Part shown: in pieces, positions 1 to 8,808 of the stretch
Layout: the number at the start of each line of letters is the position of its first letter
How positions within the stretch are numbered: the first letter of the stretch is position 1
Assembly (NCBI GenBank): GCA_964434105.1
Contig: CAYSTJ010000013.1
Coordinates: 23,111 to 87,110, forward strand
Source of the DNA: CAYNST01 sp964434105
GTDB lineage: Bacteria; Pseudomonadota; Gammaproteobacteria; Pseudomonadales; Cellvibrionaceae
Reading direction: 5' to 3'
Length of the DNA: 64,000 bases
Program-made: the position numbers and the translations under genes
The notes under the pieces: generated by a model
Seen by the model: the letters and a program-made list of their open reading frames with translations, nothing else
What the model was told of the DNA's origin: nothing
Databases searched by the model: none

Positions 1-2
1 GC

Positions 3-2189
3 GGCGCCCTCGCCAGCAGCTTTGCGGCACTGGAGGACTATTACCAGACCCAGGGGCGGGAGTGGGAGCGGTTTGCCATGATCAAAGCACGCATCATCGC
101 CAATAATGGCGACCACCGCTACACCGAGGAGCTGCAGGCGCTGTTGCGGCAGTTTACCTACCGGCGGTATGTGGATTTTTCGGCCATTGAAGCGCTGCGC
201 AATCTCAAGCAGCTGATCAACAAGGAAGTCAAGCGCAGGCGCCTGCAGGACAACATCAAACTGGGCCGTGGTGGCATTCGCGAAGTGGAGTTTATTGCGC
301 AGGCATTCCAGATTATCCGGGGTGGTCGCGATACCGAACTGCAGGATCGCCGTCTGCTCCACATTCTGCCTTTATTGGTGCGCCTGAACTGCCTGCCGGC
401 CGGGTCCGATCAGGCCCTGGGCGACGCCTACCTGTTTCTGCGCAATGTAGAACATGCCCTGCAGGCCTGGCAGGATAAACAGACACAACAATTACCGGCG
501 GCACCCGACGACCGGTTACGGCTTGCCCAGGTGATGGGCTATTCCGACTGGTCGCAGTTTATCGACGTATTGGACCGACACCGAAACTGTGTCCACGAAC
601 AGTTCAGCGCCATGATCGCCGACCCGGCGGCCAGCGATTCCGCGGCCGTCAAACCCGGCATGCTGTGGGGCGACCTGTGGGACCTGAATCAGGCTGACCC
701 GCGCGACCTGGTGAATGAACTCGCACGCCTGGGCTTTGAGGAGCCCGGGGCGGCCATCGACATATTGCGGCAGGAGCTACTCACCGCGCCCGCCATTATG
801 GCCATGTCCGCTACCGGTCGTGAACGCCTGAACCTGTTGATGCCGCTGTTGTTACAGCGCCTGAGCCTCAGTCAACAACCTACCCGGACGCTTTCCCGAC
901 TGATTCAGCTCCTCACGGCCATTGCCCGCCGCAGCGTGTACCTGACACTGCTGATTGAAAACCCGCGCGCACTGGAGCAGCTGGTCACCCTCAGCGAGGC
1001 CAGCCCCTGGATCGCCAACCGGCTGGCAGGCCAGCCGGCCCTGCTCGACGAATTGCTTAACCCGGTTGCGCTGTACACCATTCCCGCACGGCAGGATCTG
1101 GCGCAGGAACTGCGCAGCGAACTGCTGCGGGTAGACGAGGACGATCTGGAAAGCCAGATGGAGGCGCTGCGTTATTTTCACCATTCCCACGCCCTGCAGG
1201 TTGCCGCCTGCGAAGTGACCGGCCGCCTGCCCCTGATGAAGGTCAGCGATTATCTGACGGAACTGGCCGAAGTGATTCTGGAGTTTACGCTGCAGATGGC
1301 CTGGCGACAGATGGTGGCCCGCCACGGACTGCCTGGCGGAGAGACTTCAGGGCAGCCGCGCTTTGTCGTGGTGGGTTACGGCAAACTGGGCGGCATTGAA
1401 CTGGCCCACGGCTCGGATCTCGATCTGGTGTTTATTCATGACACCGATGCCAATGGCCAGACCAGCGGCGATGCGGAAGGCCGACGCTCGATTGATAACC
1501 TGACGTTTTACATGCGACTGGGTCAAAAGATAATTCACCTCTTGACCACCACCACGCCCTCGGGCCAGCTTTACGAAGTCGACATGCGTCTGCGCCCGTC
1601 CGGCAACTCCGGGCTACTGGTTACGAGCCTGAACGGCTTTCTCAAATATCAGCAGGAATCCGCCTGGACCTGGGAGCATCAGGCGCTGGTGCGCGCCCGC
1701 GTCGTGGCGGGCGACGAGGAGCTGGCCAACCGGTTTTCCACTATCCGGCACGACATGCTGGCCCAGGTACGTGACGCGGAGAAACTCAGATCGGATGTCA
1801 TCGACATGCGCCGCAAAATGCGCGACCAGCTCGGCAGTAACGCCCGGCAGCAGGCCGAAGGCCGCTTTCACCTGAAACAGGATGCCGGCGGTATTGTGGA
1901 TATTGAATTTATGGTTCAATATGCGGTTCTGGCCTGGTCACACAAGCACCCGCAGCTCACCCGCTATCCGGACAACATCCGCATCCTGGAAAACCTGCTG
2001 GCCGCCGACCGGCTCAGCGCCCAAGAGGTCAACCAGCTAATCGAAGCCTACAAAGCCTTCCGATCCATCGGTCACCGCCTGACACTGCAACAGCAGCCCG
2101 CGGTCATAGATGACAACAGTGCAGAGCCCCATCGCGACAACGTGATCCGCATCTGGCAATCGATGCTGGGTTCTGCGTCGACTACGTAA
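3..2189 (+). CDS. glnE: Glutamine synthetase adenylyltransferase/adenylyl-removing enzyme, 5'-truncated
   Basis: The reading frame is open from base 3, so the gene begins upstream of the window; about 728 C-terminal residues are present and roughly 250 N-terminal ones are missing. GlnE adds AMP to glutamine synthetase and removes it, in response to PII proteins and glutamine. The visible part holds the end of the first nucleotidyltransferase-like (adenylyl-removing) domain, the linker, and the second (adenylylating) domain with its GSDLDLVF metal-binding motif near base 1410, followed by the R-rich segment typical of the family. It sits 25 bp before ilvE on the same strand. Two PII genes lie in the same window. 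The assignment is secure; only the start is outside. Confidence 0.96.
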   Translation, partial: GALASSFAALEDYYQTQGREWERFAMIKARIIANNGDHRYTEELQALLRQFTYRRYVDFSAIEALRNLKQLINKEVKRRRLQDNIKLGRGGIREVEFIAQAFQIIRGGRDTELQDRRLLHILPLLVRLNCLPAGSDQALGDAYLFLRNVEHALQAWQDKQTQQLPAAPDDRLRLAQVMGYSDWSQFIDVLDRHRNCVHEQFSAMIADPAASDSAAVKPGMLWGDLWDLNQADPRDLVNELARLGFEEPGAAIDILRQELLTAPAIMAMSATGRERLNLLMPLLLQRLSLSQQPTRTLSRLIQLLTAIARRSVYLTLLIENPRALEQLVTLSEASPWIANRLAGQPALLDELLNPVALYTIPARQDLAQELRSELLRVDEDDLESQMEALRYFHHSHALQVAACEVTGRLPLMKVSDYLTELAEVILEFTLQMAWRQMVARHGLPGGETSGQPRFVVVGYGKLGGIELAHGSDLDLVFIHDTDANGQTSGDAEGRRSIDNLTFYMRLGQKIIHLLTTTTPSGQLYEVDMRLRPSGNSGLLVTSLNGFLKYQQESAWTWEHQALVRARVVAGDEELANRFSTIRHDMLAQVRDAEKLRSDVIDMRRKMRDQLGSNARQQAEGRFHLKQDAGGIVDIEFMVQYAVLAWSHKHPQLTRYPDNIRILENLLAADRLSAQEVNQLIEAYKAFRSIGHRLTLQQQPAVIDDNSAEPHRDNVIRIWQSMLGSASTT

Positions 2190-2214
2190 ATACGATTTAA
2201 ATTGGAGAGAGGTT

Positions 2215-3141
2215 ATGTCTTTTGCCGATCGTGACGGCGTAATTTGGTTTGATGGTGAAATGATCCCCTGGCGCGATGCCAAGGTGCATGTCCTGACGCA
2301 TACCCTGCATTACGGTATGGGCGTTTTCGAAGGTGTAAGAGCGTACGACGCGGGTGATCGGGGTTGCTGTATCTTTCGGCTGCAGGATCACACGGACCGC
2401 CTGTTCCGTTCCGCCCACATTATGAATATGAGTATGCCCTACAGCAAAGACGTGCTGAATCAGGCACAGCGGGATGTCGTCGCCGCCAACAACCTGCAGG
2501 AAGCGTATTTGCGCCCAATGGCGTTTTACGGCTCCGAGGGGATGGGATTGCGCGCCGACAATCTGCGCACCCATGTGATCATTGCAGCCTGGCACTGGCC
2601 GGCCTACATGTCACCGGAGGCGAAAGAGCACGGAATCAAGGTGAGGACTTCCAGCTATACGCGTCATCATGTCAATATTTCCATGTGCAAGGCCAAAGCC
2701 AATGGGCATTACATTAACTCCATGCTGGCACTGCGTGAGGCACTGGACTGCGGTTGTGATGAGGCGCTGTTGCTGGATAATGAAGGTTACGTGGCCGAAG
2801 GCAGCGGCGAGAACATTTTCATCGTTCGCGACGGAGAAATTTTTACGCCGGAGCTTACCTCCTGTCTGGATGGCATCACCCGTAAAACCATCTACCAGCT
2901 GGCAGCAGACTTCGGATTAAAAATTACGGACAAACGTATCACCCGCGATGAAGTTTATGTCGCCGATGAAGCTTTCTTCACCGGCACGGCTGCCGAAGTG
3001 CTGCCGATTCGCATACTGGACGGCCGTGTCATCGGCTCCGGCCATTGTGGACCGATCACCAGGCAACTGCAGACGGCCTACTTTCAAGCGGTGAAAGGTG
3101 AGTTGCCACAACATAAAGAATGGCTGACAGAAGTCAAATAA
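2215..3141 (+). CDS. ilvE: Branched-chain amino acid aminotransferase
   Basis: Cytoplasmic class IV PLP aminotransferase of 308 residues, the usual length for this enzyme. It moves the amino group between glutamate and the 2-oxo acids of valine, leucine and isoleucine. Lys161 in the KANGHYINS segment is the predicted PLP lysine. The EGSGENIFIV and GTAAEVLPI segments are the phosphate-binding and C-terminal signatures of the IlvE group. The ATG at 2215 is preceded by GGAGAGAGG at good spacing. It starts 25 bp after glnE, so the two may be cotranscribed; the glnE-ilvE order is also found in Pseudomonas. Confidence 0.95.
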   Translation: MSFADRDGVIWFDGEMIPWRDAKVHVLTHTLHYGMGVFEGVRAYDAGDRGCCIFRLQDHTDRLFRSAHIMNMSMPYSKDVLNQAQRDVVAANNLQEAYLRPMAFYGSEGMGLRADNLRTHVIIAAWHWPAYMSPEAKEHGIKVRTSSYTRHHVNISMCKAKANGHYINSMLALREALDCGCDEALLLDNEGYVAEGSGENIFIVRDGEIFTPELTSCLDGITRKTIYQLAADFGLKITDKRITRDEVYVADEAFFTGTAAEVLPIRILDGRVIGSGHCGPITRQLQTAYFQAVKGELPQHKEWLTEVK

Positions 3142-3279
3142 TAAAACATCCCGGAACCTGGGCGCCGGGCTTGATCGAAGGATGCACGCGCGCTCACCCC
3201 ATTGCTCGCTCAATCGTGCGGGGATGGGCGCCAACTATCCGCTCAGTACCACCAGCCATTGAGAGCGTCTGAGATTACT

Positions 3280-5028
3280 GTGAAGAAATCGCTGCACGAA
3301 AACACGCTGCTTTATAAACGCCTTCTGGCTTACGCCAGGCCCTACAGTGGCTTTTTTGTATTAAGTATTATTGGCTTTATAATTTTTTCCGCCATGGAAA
3401 TGGCCATGGCCGCGCTGATGGAATATTTTATCGAGGGCCTGCAAACCCGCGATCCGACATTAATGCTGGCGGTACCGGTTATCGTTGTGGTCGCGCGTTT
3501 TATTCACGGGATTGGTTTTTTTCTCGGTAATTTTTTTATTGCCCGGGTCGGGCTGGGTGTGGTTAACGACCTGCGCAAACAGCTGTTCTCGTCACTGGTA
3601 TATATGCCCAACCGCTTCTATGACAAAAAGAACAGCGGCGAACTGGTGTCTTTGCTGATCTACAATATTCAGCAGGTTACAGGTTCCGTCACCAATGCGG
3701 TGAAGACGGCCATGCGCGACGGCTTTACCGTTATCGCACTGCTCGGTTTTATGGTTTACAAAAACTGGCAGCTAACCCTGGTATTTCTGGTCGTCGCGCC
3801 AATGCTGGCGGCGCTGGTCAGCATCGCCAGCCGCTACTTTCGCCGTATCAGCCGTCATATGCAGGTGTCCATGGGCGGCATCACCCACATTGCCAATGAA
3901 GCGTTGCAGGGTTTTCGCCTGGTCCGCAGTTTCGTTGGGCAATTGTATGAAATCCGGCGGTTTGGCCAGGCCAGCGACGATAATACGCGACTGGCAACCA
4001 AGTACGAGCGCGTATCCGCTTTGCAGGGCCCGGTGTTTCACGTTGTCATTGCGTTGAACCTTGCGGTTATCATGTTCCTGGTACTCTGGTTATGGCAGGA
4101 CGACGTGGGCTCGGCCATGGCCTACCTGACGGCGGCCACCATGATCGCCAAGCCGCTACGGTCGCTCAGCTCTGTGAACGAGATTATCCAGAAAGGCCTC
4201 GCGGCGGCGGAATCGATTTTTGAAGTCATCGACATGCCGCCTGAGCCGGATCACGGTAAAAAGCAGCTCAGCATCACCCAGGGCCGCATTGAGTTTCGCG
4301 ATGTCTGCTTTCGCTATGATGAAGAATCCGCCGGGCTACAAAACCTGAATCTGGTCATCGAACCCGGCATGACCGTCGCGCTGGTCGGCCGCTCCGGCAG
4401 CGGCAAAAGCACACTGACGAATCTGCTGATGCGATTCTACGAAATCGACAGCGGCTCCATCCTGATTGATGGCCAGAATATTTCTGACGTCAGTCTCGCG
4501 AGCCTGCGGCGCAACATTGCGCTGGTCAACCAGCAGACCGTCCTGTTCAACGACAGCATCGCTGGCAACATTGCCTACGGCAGCACAGAATCTGACCCCG
4601 GCCGCATTAACGAAGCTGCGCAGCACGCCAACGCCCTGGAGTTTATCGAAGGGTTGCCACTGGGGATGGAGACACCGGTGGGCGAAGACGGTGCCCGGCT
4701 GTCCGGCGGGCAGAAGCAGCGTCTGGCGGTAGCTCGGGCACTCTATAAGGATGCACCCATCCTGGTACTCGACGAGGCCACCTCAGCGCTGGATACCGAG
4801 TCGGAAAAAGCCATTCAGGGTGCGTTGGAAGCGCTGCAGAAAGGCCGCACCACTCTGGTCATCGCCCACCGGCTTTCCACCATCGAGAACGCGGATAAAA
4901 TTGTTGTACTGGACCAGGGGCAGATTGTAGAAATGGGCAGCCACAGCGAATTGCTGGCGCTTAACCGGCATTATGCCGCGTTGCATACCGCGCAGTTTGA
5001 AAACCGGTCCGATCAGGAGCAAGGCTGA
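3280..5028 (+). CDS. msbA: Lipid A export ABC transporter, ATPase/permease MsbA
   Basis: Inner-membrane half-transporter that flips the lipid A-core across the inner membrane. An N-terminal six-helix membrane domain (about residues 15-310) is followed by an ABC ATPase with Walker A GRSGSGKST near residue 370, signature LSGGQKQR near 474, and Walker B ILVLDEATSA just after it. The frame is open further upstream to a TTG at 3202. The GTG at 3280 gives KKSLHENTLLYKRLLAY at the N-terminus and exactly 582 residues, the length of the E. coli protein, so I chose GTG. The Shine-Dalgarno sequence is weak. The gene lies downstream of ilvE and converges on the metallophosphoesterase gene. Confidence 0.93.
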   Translation: MKKSLHENTLLYKRLLAYARPYSGFFVLSIIGFIIFSAMEMAMAALMEYFIEGLQTRDPTLMLAVPVIVVVARFIHGIGFFLGNFFIARVGLGVVNDLRKQLFSSLVYMPNRFYDKKNSGELVSLLIYNIQQVTGSVTNAVKTAMRDGFTVIALLGFMVYKNWQLTLVFLVVAPMLAALVSIASRYFRRISRHMQVSMGGITHIANEALQGFRLVRSFVGQLYEIRRFGQASDDNTRLATKYERVSALQGPVFHVVIALNLAVIMFLVLWLWQDDVGSAMAYLTAATMIAKPLRSLSSVNEIIQKGLAAAESIFEVIDMPPEPDHGKKQLSITQGRIEFRDVCFRYDEESAGLQNLNLVIEPGMTVALVGRSGSGKSTLTNLLMRFYEIDSGSILIDGQNISDVSLASLRRNIALVNQQTVLFNDSIAGNIAYGSTESDPGRINEAAQHANALEFIEGLPLGMETPVGEDGARLSGGQKQRLAVARALYKDAPILVLDEATSALDTESEKAIQGALEALQKGRTTLVIAHRLSTIENADKIVVLDQGQIVEMGSHSELLALNRHYAALHTAQFENRSDQEQG

Positions 5029-5149
5029 CGAACGTCTTGATGAAGATGGTCCGCCGTCCCGCTGCCTTGGCGATGTTAACCAGCCTGGCACCGCGTGTGT
5101 TTTGTAAAAATGGCACTTCCCACGCGAGTCAACAGTCTGCGAGAACCCG

Positions 5150-5914
5150 TCAGGCCCCGAACCCAGGCTCAGGCTCTAAAGGATCGGAGAGTTCAAGCAG
5201 TCGAAATGCCGGCCGGTCAGGCCAGGTGCGTTGCAACAATGGCTTCGCCACGTTGTAAACCGGAATGTTATTTACGGTTTTTCCTTCCAGCGAGCCACGG
5301 TGCGCATGGCCGTGAAATACCACGTCAACGGGGTAGTGGACTAACGGATCTTCCAGTCGGCTGGTGCCCAGAAATGCAAAAATTTCGGGTGGCTCCCCCT
5401 CCACCGTCGCCTTTATCGGCGAGTAGTGCAGCAACGCAATTTTCTGGCGGGTGCGCAATCGTGACAAGGCGGTTTCGAGTTTAAGCGCTTCCTGCAGCGC
5501 TTCATTCACAAATTGCTTGATCGCAGGCTCGCCCCAGGGGCCGAGCGCCCCTCTGCCATATCCCCCAGCGAACCCTTTGATGCCCGCAATGCCCACGCCG
5601 TTTATTTCACAGGCATCGCCGTCGAGAACGTGCACACCGACATCGCGCAGAATCTGCTTGACGTTATCCGCCTGGTCGGACTCATAGTCATGGTTACCGA
5701 GCACCGCCACCACCGGAATATTCACCACCGACAATTCTGCGGCCAGCACCTGGGCCTCTTCCGGTAAGCCGTAATCGGTTAAATCACCGCATAATAACAA
5801 GATATCCGCTGCTTTATCGGCTTCGACGAATAGCGGCCTCAGTTCGCCTTCCATTGTTTTTGTACAGTGGAGATCGCCCACCGCCGCGACGCATGTTTTC
5901 TTCTCGGTTGTCAC
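5150..5914 (-). CDS. Metallophosphoesterase (calcineurin-like)
   Basis: Predicted dinuclear-metal phosphoesterase of 254 residues. The ordered family motifs are all present: D14-x-H16 (GDLH), CGDLTDYG, LGNHDYE, a later single His in ALLHYSP, and FHGHAHRG near the end. The frame opens upstream to 6064, but the GTG at 5914 has AGGAG six bases before it and gives the GDLH motif its normal place close to the N-terminus. No signal peptide is seen, so the protein is probably cytoplasmic; the substrate cannot be deduced. It is divergent from the nucleotidyltransferase-like gene at 6058, with 143 bp between the two starts, which suggests a shared control region and perhaps opposed functions (adding and removing a phosphate-linked group). 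Confidence 0.88.
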   Translation of the reverse strand: MTTEKKTCVAAVGDLHCTKTMEGELRPLFVEADKAADILLLCGDLTDYGLPEEAQVLAAELSVVNIPVVAVLGNHDYESDQADNVKQILRDVGVHVLDGDACEINGVGIAGIKGFAGGYGRGALGPWGEPAIKQFVNEALQEALKLETALSRLRTRQKIALLHYSPIKATVEGEPPEIFAFLGTSRLEDPLVHYPVDVVFHGHAHRGSLEGKTVNNIPVYNVAKPLLQRTWPDRPAFRLLELSDPLEPEPGFGA

Positions 5915-6057
5915 TTTATTCTCCTCTTTACATACCCGGTTACCCTTTAACCGGACGCAATTTTTGTACCATTGCGCCACTTGCGAAATGGGCAATGGCA
6001 CAGCTTTTGCTAGCTGTGATTCAGCGAATCCGACTTTAACCACCGACGGGTATATGC

Positions 6058-6879
6058 ATGCCAAATGCCGCAGAAACGACTCAAGGCCCCTTTATTGCTC
6101 AAGCCAATAAAACCGCACTGTATCGCGATGTCCTTATCACGCTAAATACATCCGGCCTGCCTTACCTGGTTGGCGGCGCCTACGCCTTCAATTACTATAC
6201 GGGCCTTAATCGGCGCACAGAAGACTTTGATCTGTTTGTCTCGCGCGCTGATTATGACAATATCAGTAACGTGCTGACCAGCGCCGGCTACCATACAGAA
6301 TTGACCTACCCGCACTGGCTGGGGAAGGTTTTCGCCAATGGCGATGTTATCGACCTGATTTTTAGCTCCGGCAATGCTATTGCAGATGTCGACGCAGAAT
6401 GGTTTCAACATGCGACACCGGCGAAACTTTTTGGCATACAAACCCTGCTGTGCCCCGTTGAGGAAATGCTATGGTCAAAAGCATTTGTGATGGAACGGGA
6501 GCGCTTCGACGGATCGGACGTGGCCCACCTGCTGCTGGCCAGAGGACGGCACCTGGACTGGAAACGGCTGCTGCGCCGCTTCGAACCACACTGGCGGCTG
6601 CTATTAAGTCACCTCACCCTGTTCGGCTTTATTTATCCCGCCCATCGCGATGCGGTGCCTGCCTGGGTGATGGACGATCTGCTTAACCGGTTGCAGGACG
6701 AACTTGCCGGTCCTGTACCTGAAGACAGAACCTGCGCAGGGACCCTGCTGTCGCGCGAGCAGTATCTCAATGACGTCCATCAGTGGGGCTATCAGGACGC
6801 GCGCATATCGCCTTACGGATATATGTCAGCGGAGGACGCCGCCAGATGGACCGATGCCATTAACAATAAGGATGGGTGA
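6058..6879 (+). CDS. Nucleotidyltransferase-fold protein (MNT-like)
   Basis: A 273-residue protein with the minimal nucleotidyltransferase signature. VGG at residues 38-40 is followed by T54-E-D56-F-D58, and a further acidic strand (GDVIDLIF) carries Asp99 as a candidate third metal ligand. The C-terminal half (about 160-273) is Trp- and Arg-rich and unrecognised. Proteins of this fold transfer nucleotides to proteins, tRNA or antibiotics, and some are toxins or antitoxins; the target here is unknown. There is no signal peptide. The start ATG at 6058 lies 143 bp from the divergent metallophosphoesterase start. Fold assignment is fairly sure; function is open. Confidence 0.75.
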   Translation: MPNAAETTQGPFIAQANKTALYRDVLITLNTSGLPYLVGGAYAFNYYTGLNRRTEDFDLFVSRADYDNISNVLTSAGYHTELTYPHWLGKVFANGDVIDLIFSSGNAIADVDAEWFQHATPAKLFGIQTLLCPVEEMLWSKAFVMERERFDGSDVAHLLLARGRHLDWKRLLRRFEPHWRLLLSHLTLFGFIYPAHRDAVPAWVMDDLLNRLQDELAGPVPEDRTCAGTLLSREQYLNDVHQWGYQDARISPYGYMSAEDAARWTDAINNKDG

Positions 6880-7119
6880 AACCCCGACGCGGCCGCCCGG
6901 CATCGGTGCATCTCAAGATTCAGCCCCGCCGGGTCGCGCCTGATAAGAACGCCACCCTCGCCGACCCGCATCTATCAGTTAAATATGATCGGCCCATCAC
7001 GAAAAATATCTCAAAACACGTTAATCTCTTGATCCCTCCCCTACACTTCGCGACATCCTGCATCAATTGAATGTCTCAGGGGCTGCCATCTTGCACGACT
7101 GTCACTGGAGGATATCCGT

Positions 7120-8649
7120 ATGCTTATACCGGCCATCGAAGAAGCAGAAATTGACCACACCCCAATAGCCGCAACAGCAAAAAACCGCGTACTTATCGTC
7201 GATCTCAATAATTTCGCCCGCTACCCCACTCTGGCGATTGGTTACATTACTGCGCCTCTGCGCAAAGCCGGCTTTCAGGTCCACACCCTCTCGCCGCTGT
7301 CCGTAGGTGCGCCTGCCTTTGAACGGGAGCAAACCGAGACCCGGCTGGAACACGTGAAACGTCGTCTGTATTTTTCCAATCATCCGCTGCTGCTGCCACT
7401 GCGGGAACCTTTTCGCAAGCTGGCCGCTCGCCGTGCGGCGCATCCGCACAAGATTACGCGGGCCGCCATCAATCACTATTTGCAGAATCATCCTGTGGAT
7501 ATTATTCTCCTGTCGGCCTACCTGAATCACCGGGATTCGGTTGCCTATATCGGCCATCTGGCCCAAAGTAAAAGCATCCCTGTACTCCTCGGCGGGCCTG
7601 CGTTTAATCAGGCGTCGGTCAGTGAGGACTGGCTTGATATTCCCGGCGTCACCGCTATCTTCGGCGGGGAATGTGATTTAATTGTGCAGGATGTGGTGGA
7701 TGCCGCATTGGCCGGCGATGATCTCAGTCGCATTCCAGGCATTTTTTTGAAAGGCGGCCGTAACAACCGTGCAGCCCCGCCACTGCATGATCTGGATCGA
7801 CTGCCCATTCCGGATTACAGCGACTTTCCCTGGCATGCGTATCCACACAAAATTATACCGGTCATGACCGGGCGGGGCTGCGCCTGGGGCGTCTGTACTT
7901 TTTGCAGTGATGTGGTGACAGCAAATGGTCGGGGGTACCGGTCGCGCTCACCTGCCGCCGTCATGGACGAACTGGCCACACTGGCGCAACGCCACCAGGC
8001 GCGCGATTTTATTTTTCTGGATTTGAAACTGAATTCCAATCTGGATGTTTGGCGCACATTGATCCGCACTTTTCAGCAGACAGTCCCGAACGGCAAATGG
8101 ATCGCGACGGTTCATGTCGACGCCAAGAAGGAAAACGGCCTTACCCGTGAGGAGCTGTTCCAGGCGCGCCGATCCGGGCTGATTCGCATCAGCTTTGGTT
8201 TGGAAACCGGCAGCCAGCGACTGAACAATCTTATGGCCAAAGGTACCAGCATGGCACGCAACCATCAGTTTGTGCAGGATGCGGCAGACGCCGGCATCTC
8301 GGTACGGGCCAGTATGATGCTGGGGTACCCGGGGGAAACAGCCGACGATATCGCGCAGTCCGTCGACTTCCTGAATCATCACAAGCATAATTTTGACCGG
8401 ATTCGCCTGTCCTTGTTTAAAGCCATTCCCGGTACCAGTTTTGCCAGTCTGTATGACGCCAAACCGGAAAGATTTCCCGGCCTGTCGGACTTCAAGTGGG
8501 ATTACCGCTATAACCGCGCCAGCTATCAGTACACGCCCGGGACGGATCGCGCCAGCCGCGTCGCGCGGGGCCGCCTGTTACAACTGGTGCATCAGATTAA
8601 CAGCAAGCCACTGCGCGATGACATGCAGCAATTTGATGGGTTGATGTGA
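7120..8649 (+). CDS. B12-binding-type radical SAM protein
   Basis: A 509-residue protein starting at an ATG with GGAGG eight bases upstream. Residues 20-190 resemble a cobalamin-binding (Rossmann) domain: a VLIVDLNNFARYP start, a VDIILLSAYLNHRD strand, and VPVLLGGP-like and GGECD segments. The radical SAM core follows, with cysteines 254, 259 and 262 (GCAWGVCTFC) for the 4Fe-4S cluster. The spacing C-x4-C-x2-C is the variant seen in many B12-dependent members. Later core strands include SFGLETGSQRLNNLM and MLGYPGE. No precursor peptide, methyl acceptor gene or transporter lies beside it, so the substrate is unknown. It is flanked by 240 bp upstream and 159 bp downstream without genes. Confidence 0.85.
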   Translation: MLIPAIEEAEIDHTPIAATAKNRVLIVDLNNFARYPTLAIGYITAPLRKAGFQVHTLSPLSVGAPAFEREQTETRLEHVKRRLYFSNHPLLLPLREPFRKLAARRAAHPHKITRAAINHYLQNHPVDIILLSAYLNHRDSVAYIGHLAQSKSIPVLLGGPAFNQASVSEDWLDIPGVTAIFGGECDLIVQDVVDAALAGDDLSRIPGIFLKGGRNNRAAPPLHDLDRLPIPDYSDFPWHAYPHKIIPVMTGRGCAWGVCTFCSDVVTANGRGYRSRSPAAVMDELATLAQRHQARDFIFLDLKLNSNLDVWRTLIRTFQQTVPNGKWIATVHVDAKKENGLTREELFQARRSGLIRISFGLETGSQRLNNLMAKGTSMARNHQFVQDAADAGISVRASMMLGYPGETADDIAQSVDFLNHHKHNFDRIRLSLFKAIPGTSFASLYDAKPERFPGLSDFKWDYRYNRASYQYTPGTDRASRVARGRLLQLVHQINSKPLRDDMQQFDGLM

Positions 8650-8808
8650 GCCGGTTTCACATGGGTTTCTGGACCAACCGACCGCCCGGTGGACCGCGCC
8701 TGCCGGGAGGAAGGGCATGACGCAAGCGCGGATACCCGCCGCGCGATTGTCCATCGCCGCCAGATTGCGCATAATGCCCCACCCCCATAACAGACCCGTC
8801 AGAGACTT

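Noticed and set aside
5917..6064. Longer N-terminus for the metallophosphoesterase starting at 6064
   Set aside because: It would overlap the divergent gene start and add about 50 residues before the first metal motif; the GTG at 5914 has an AGGAG site.
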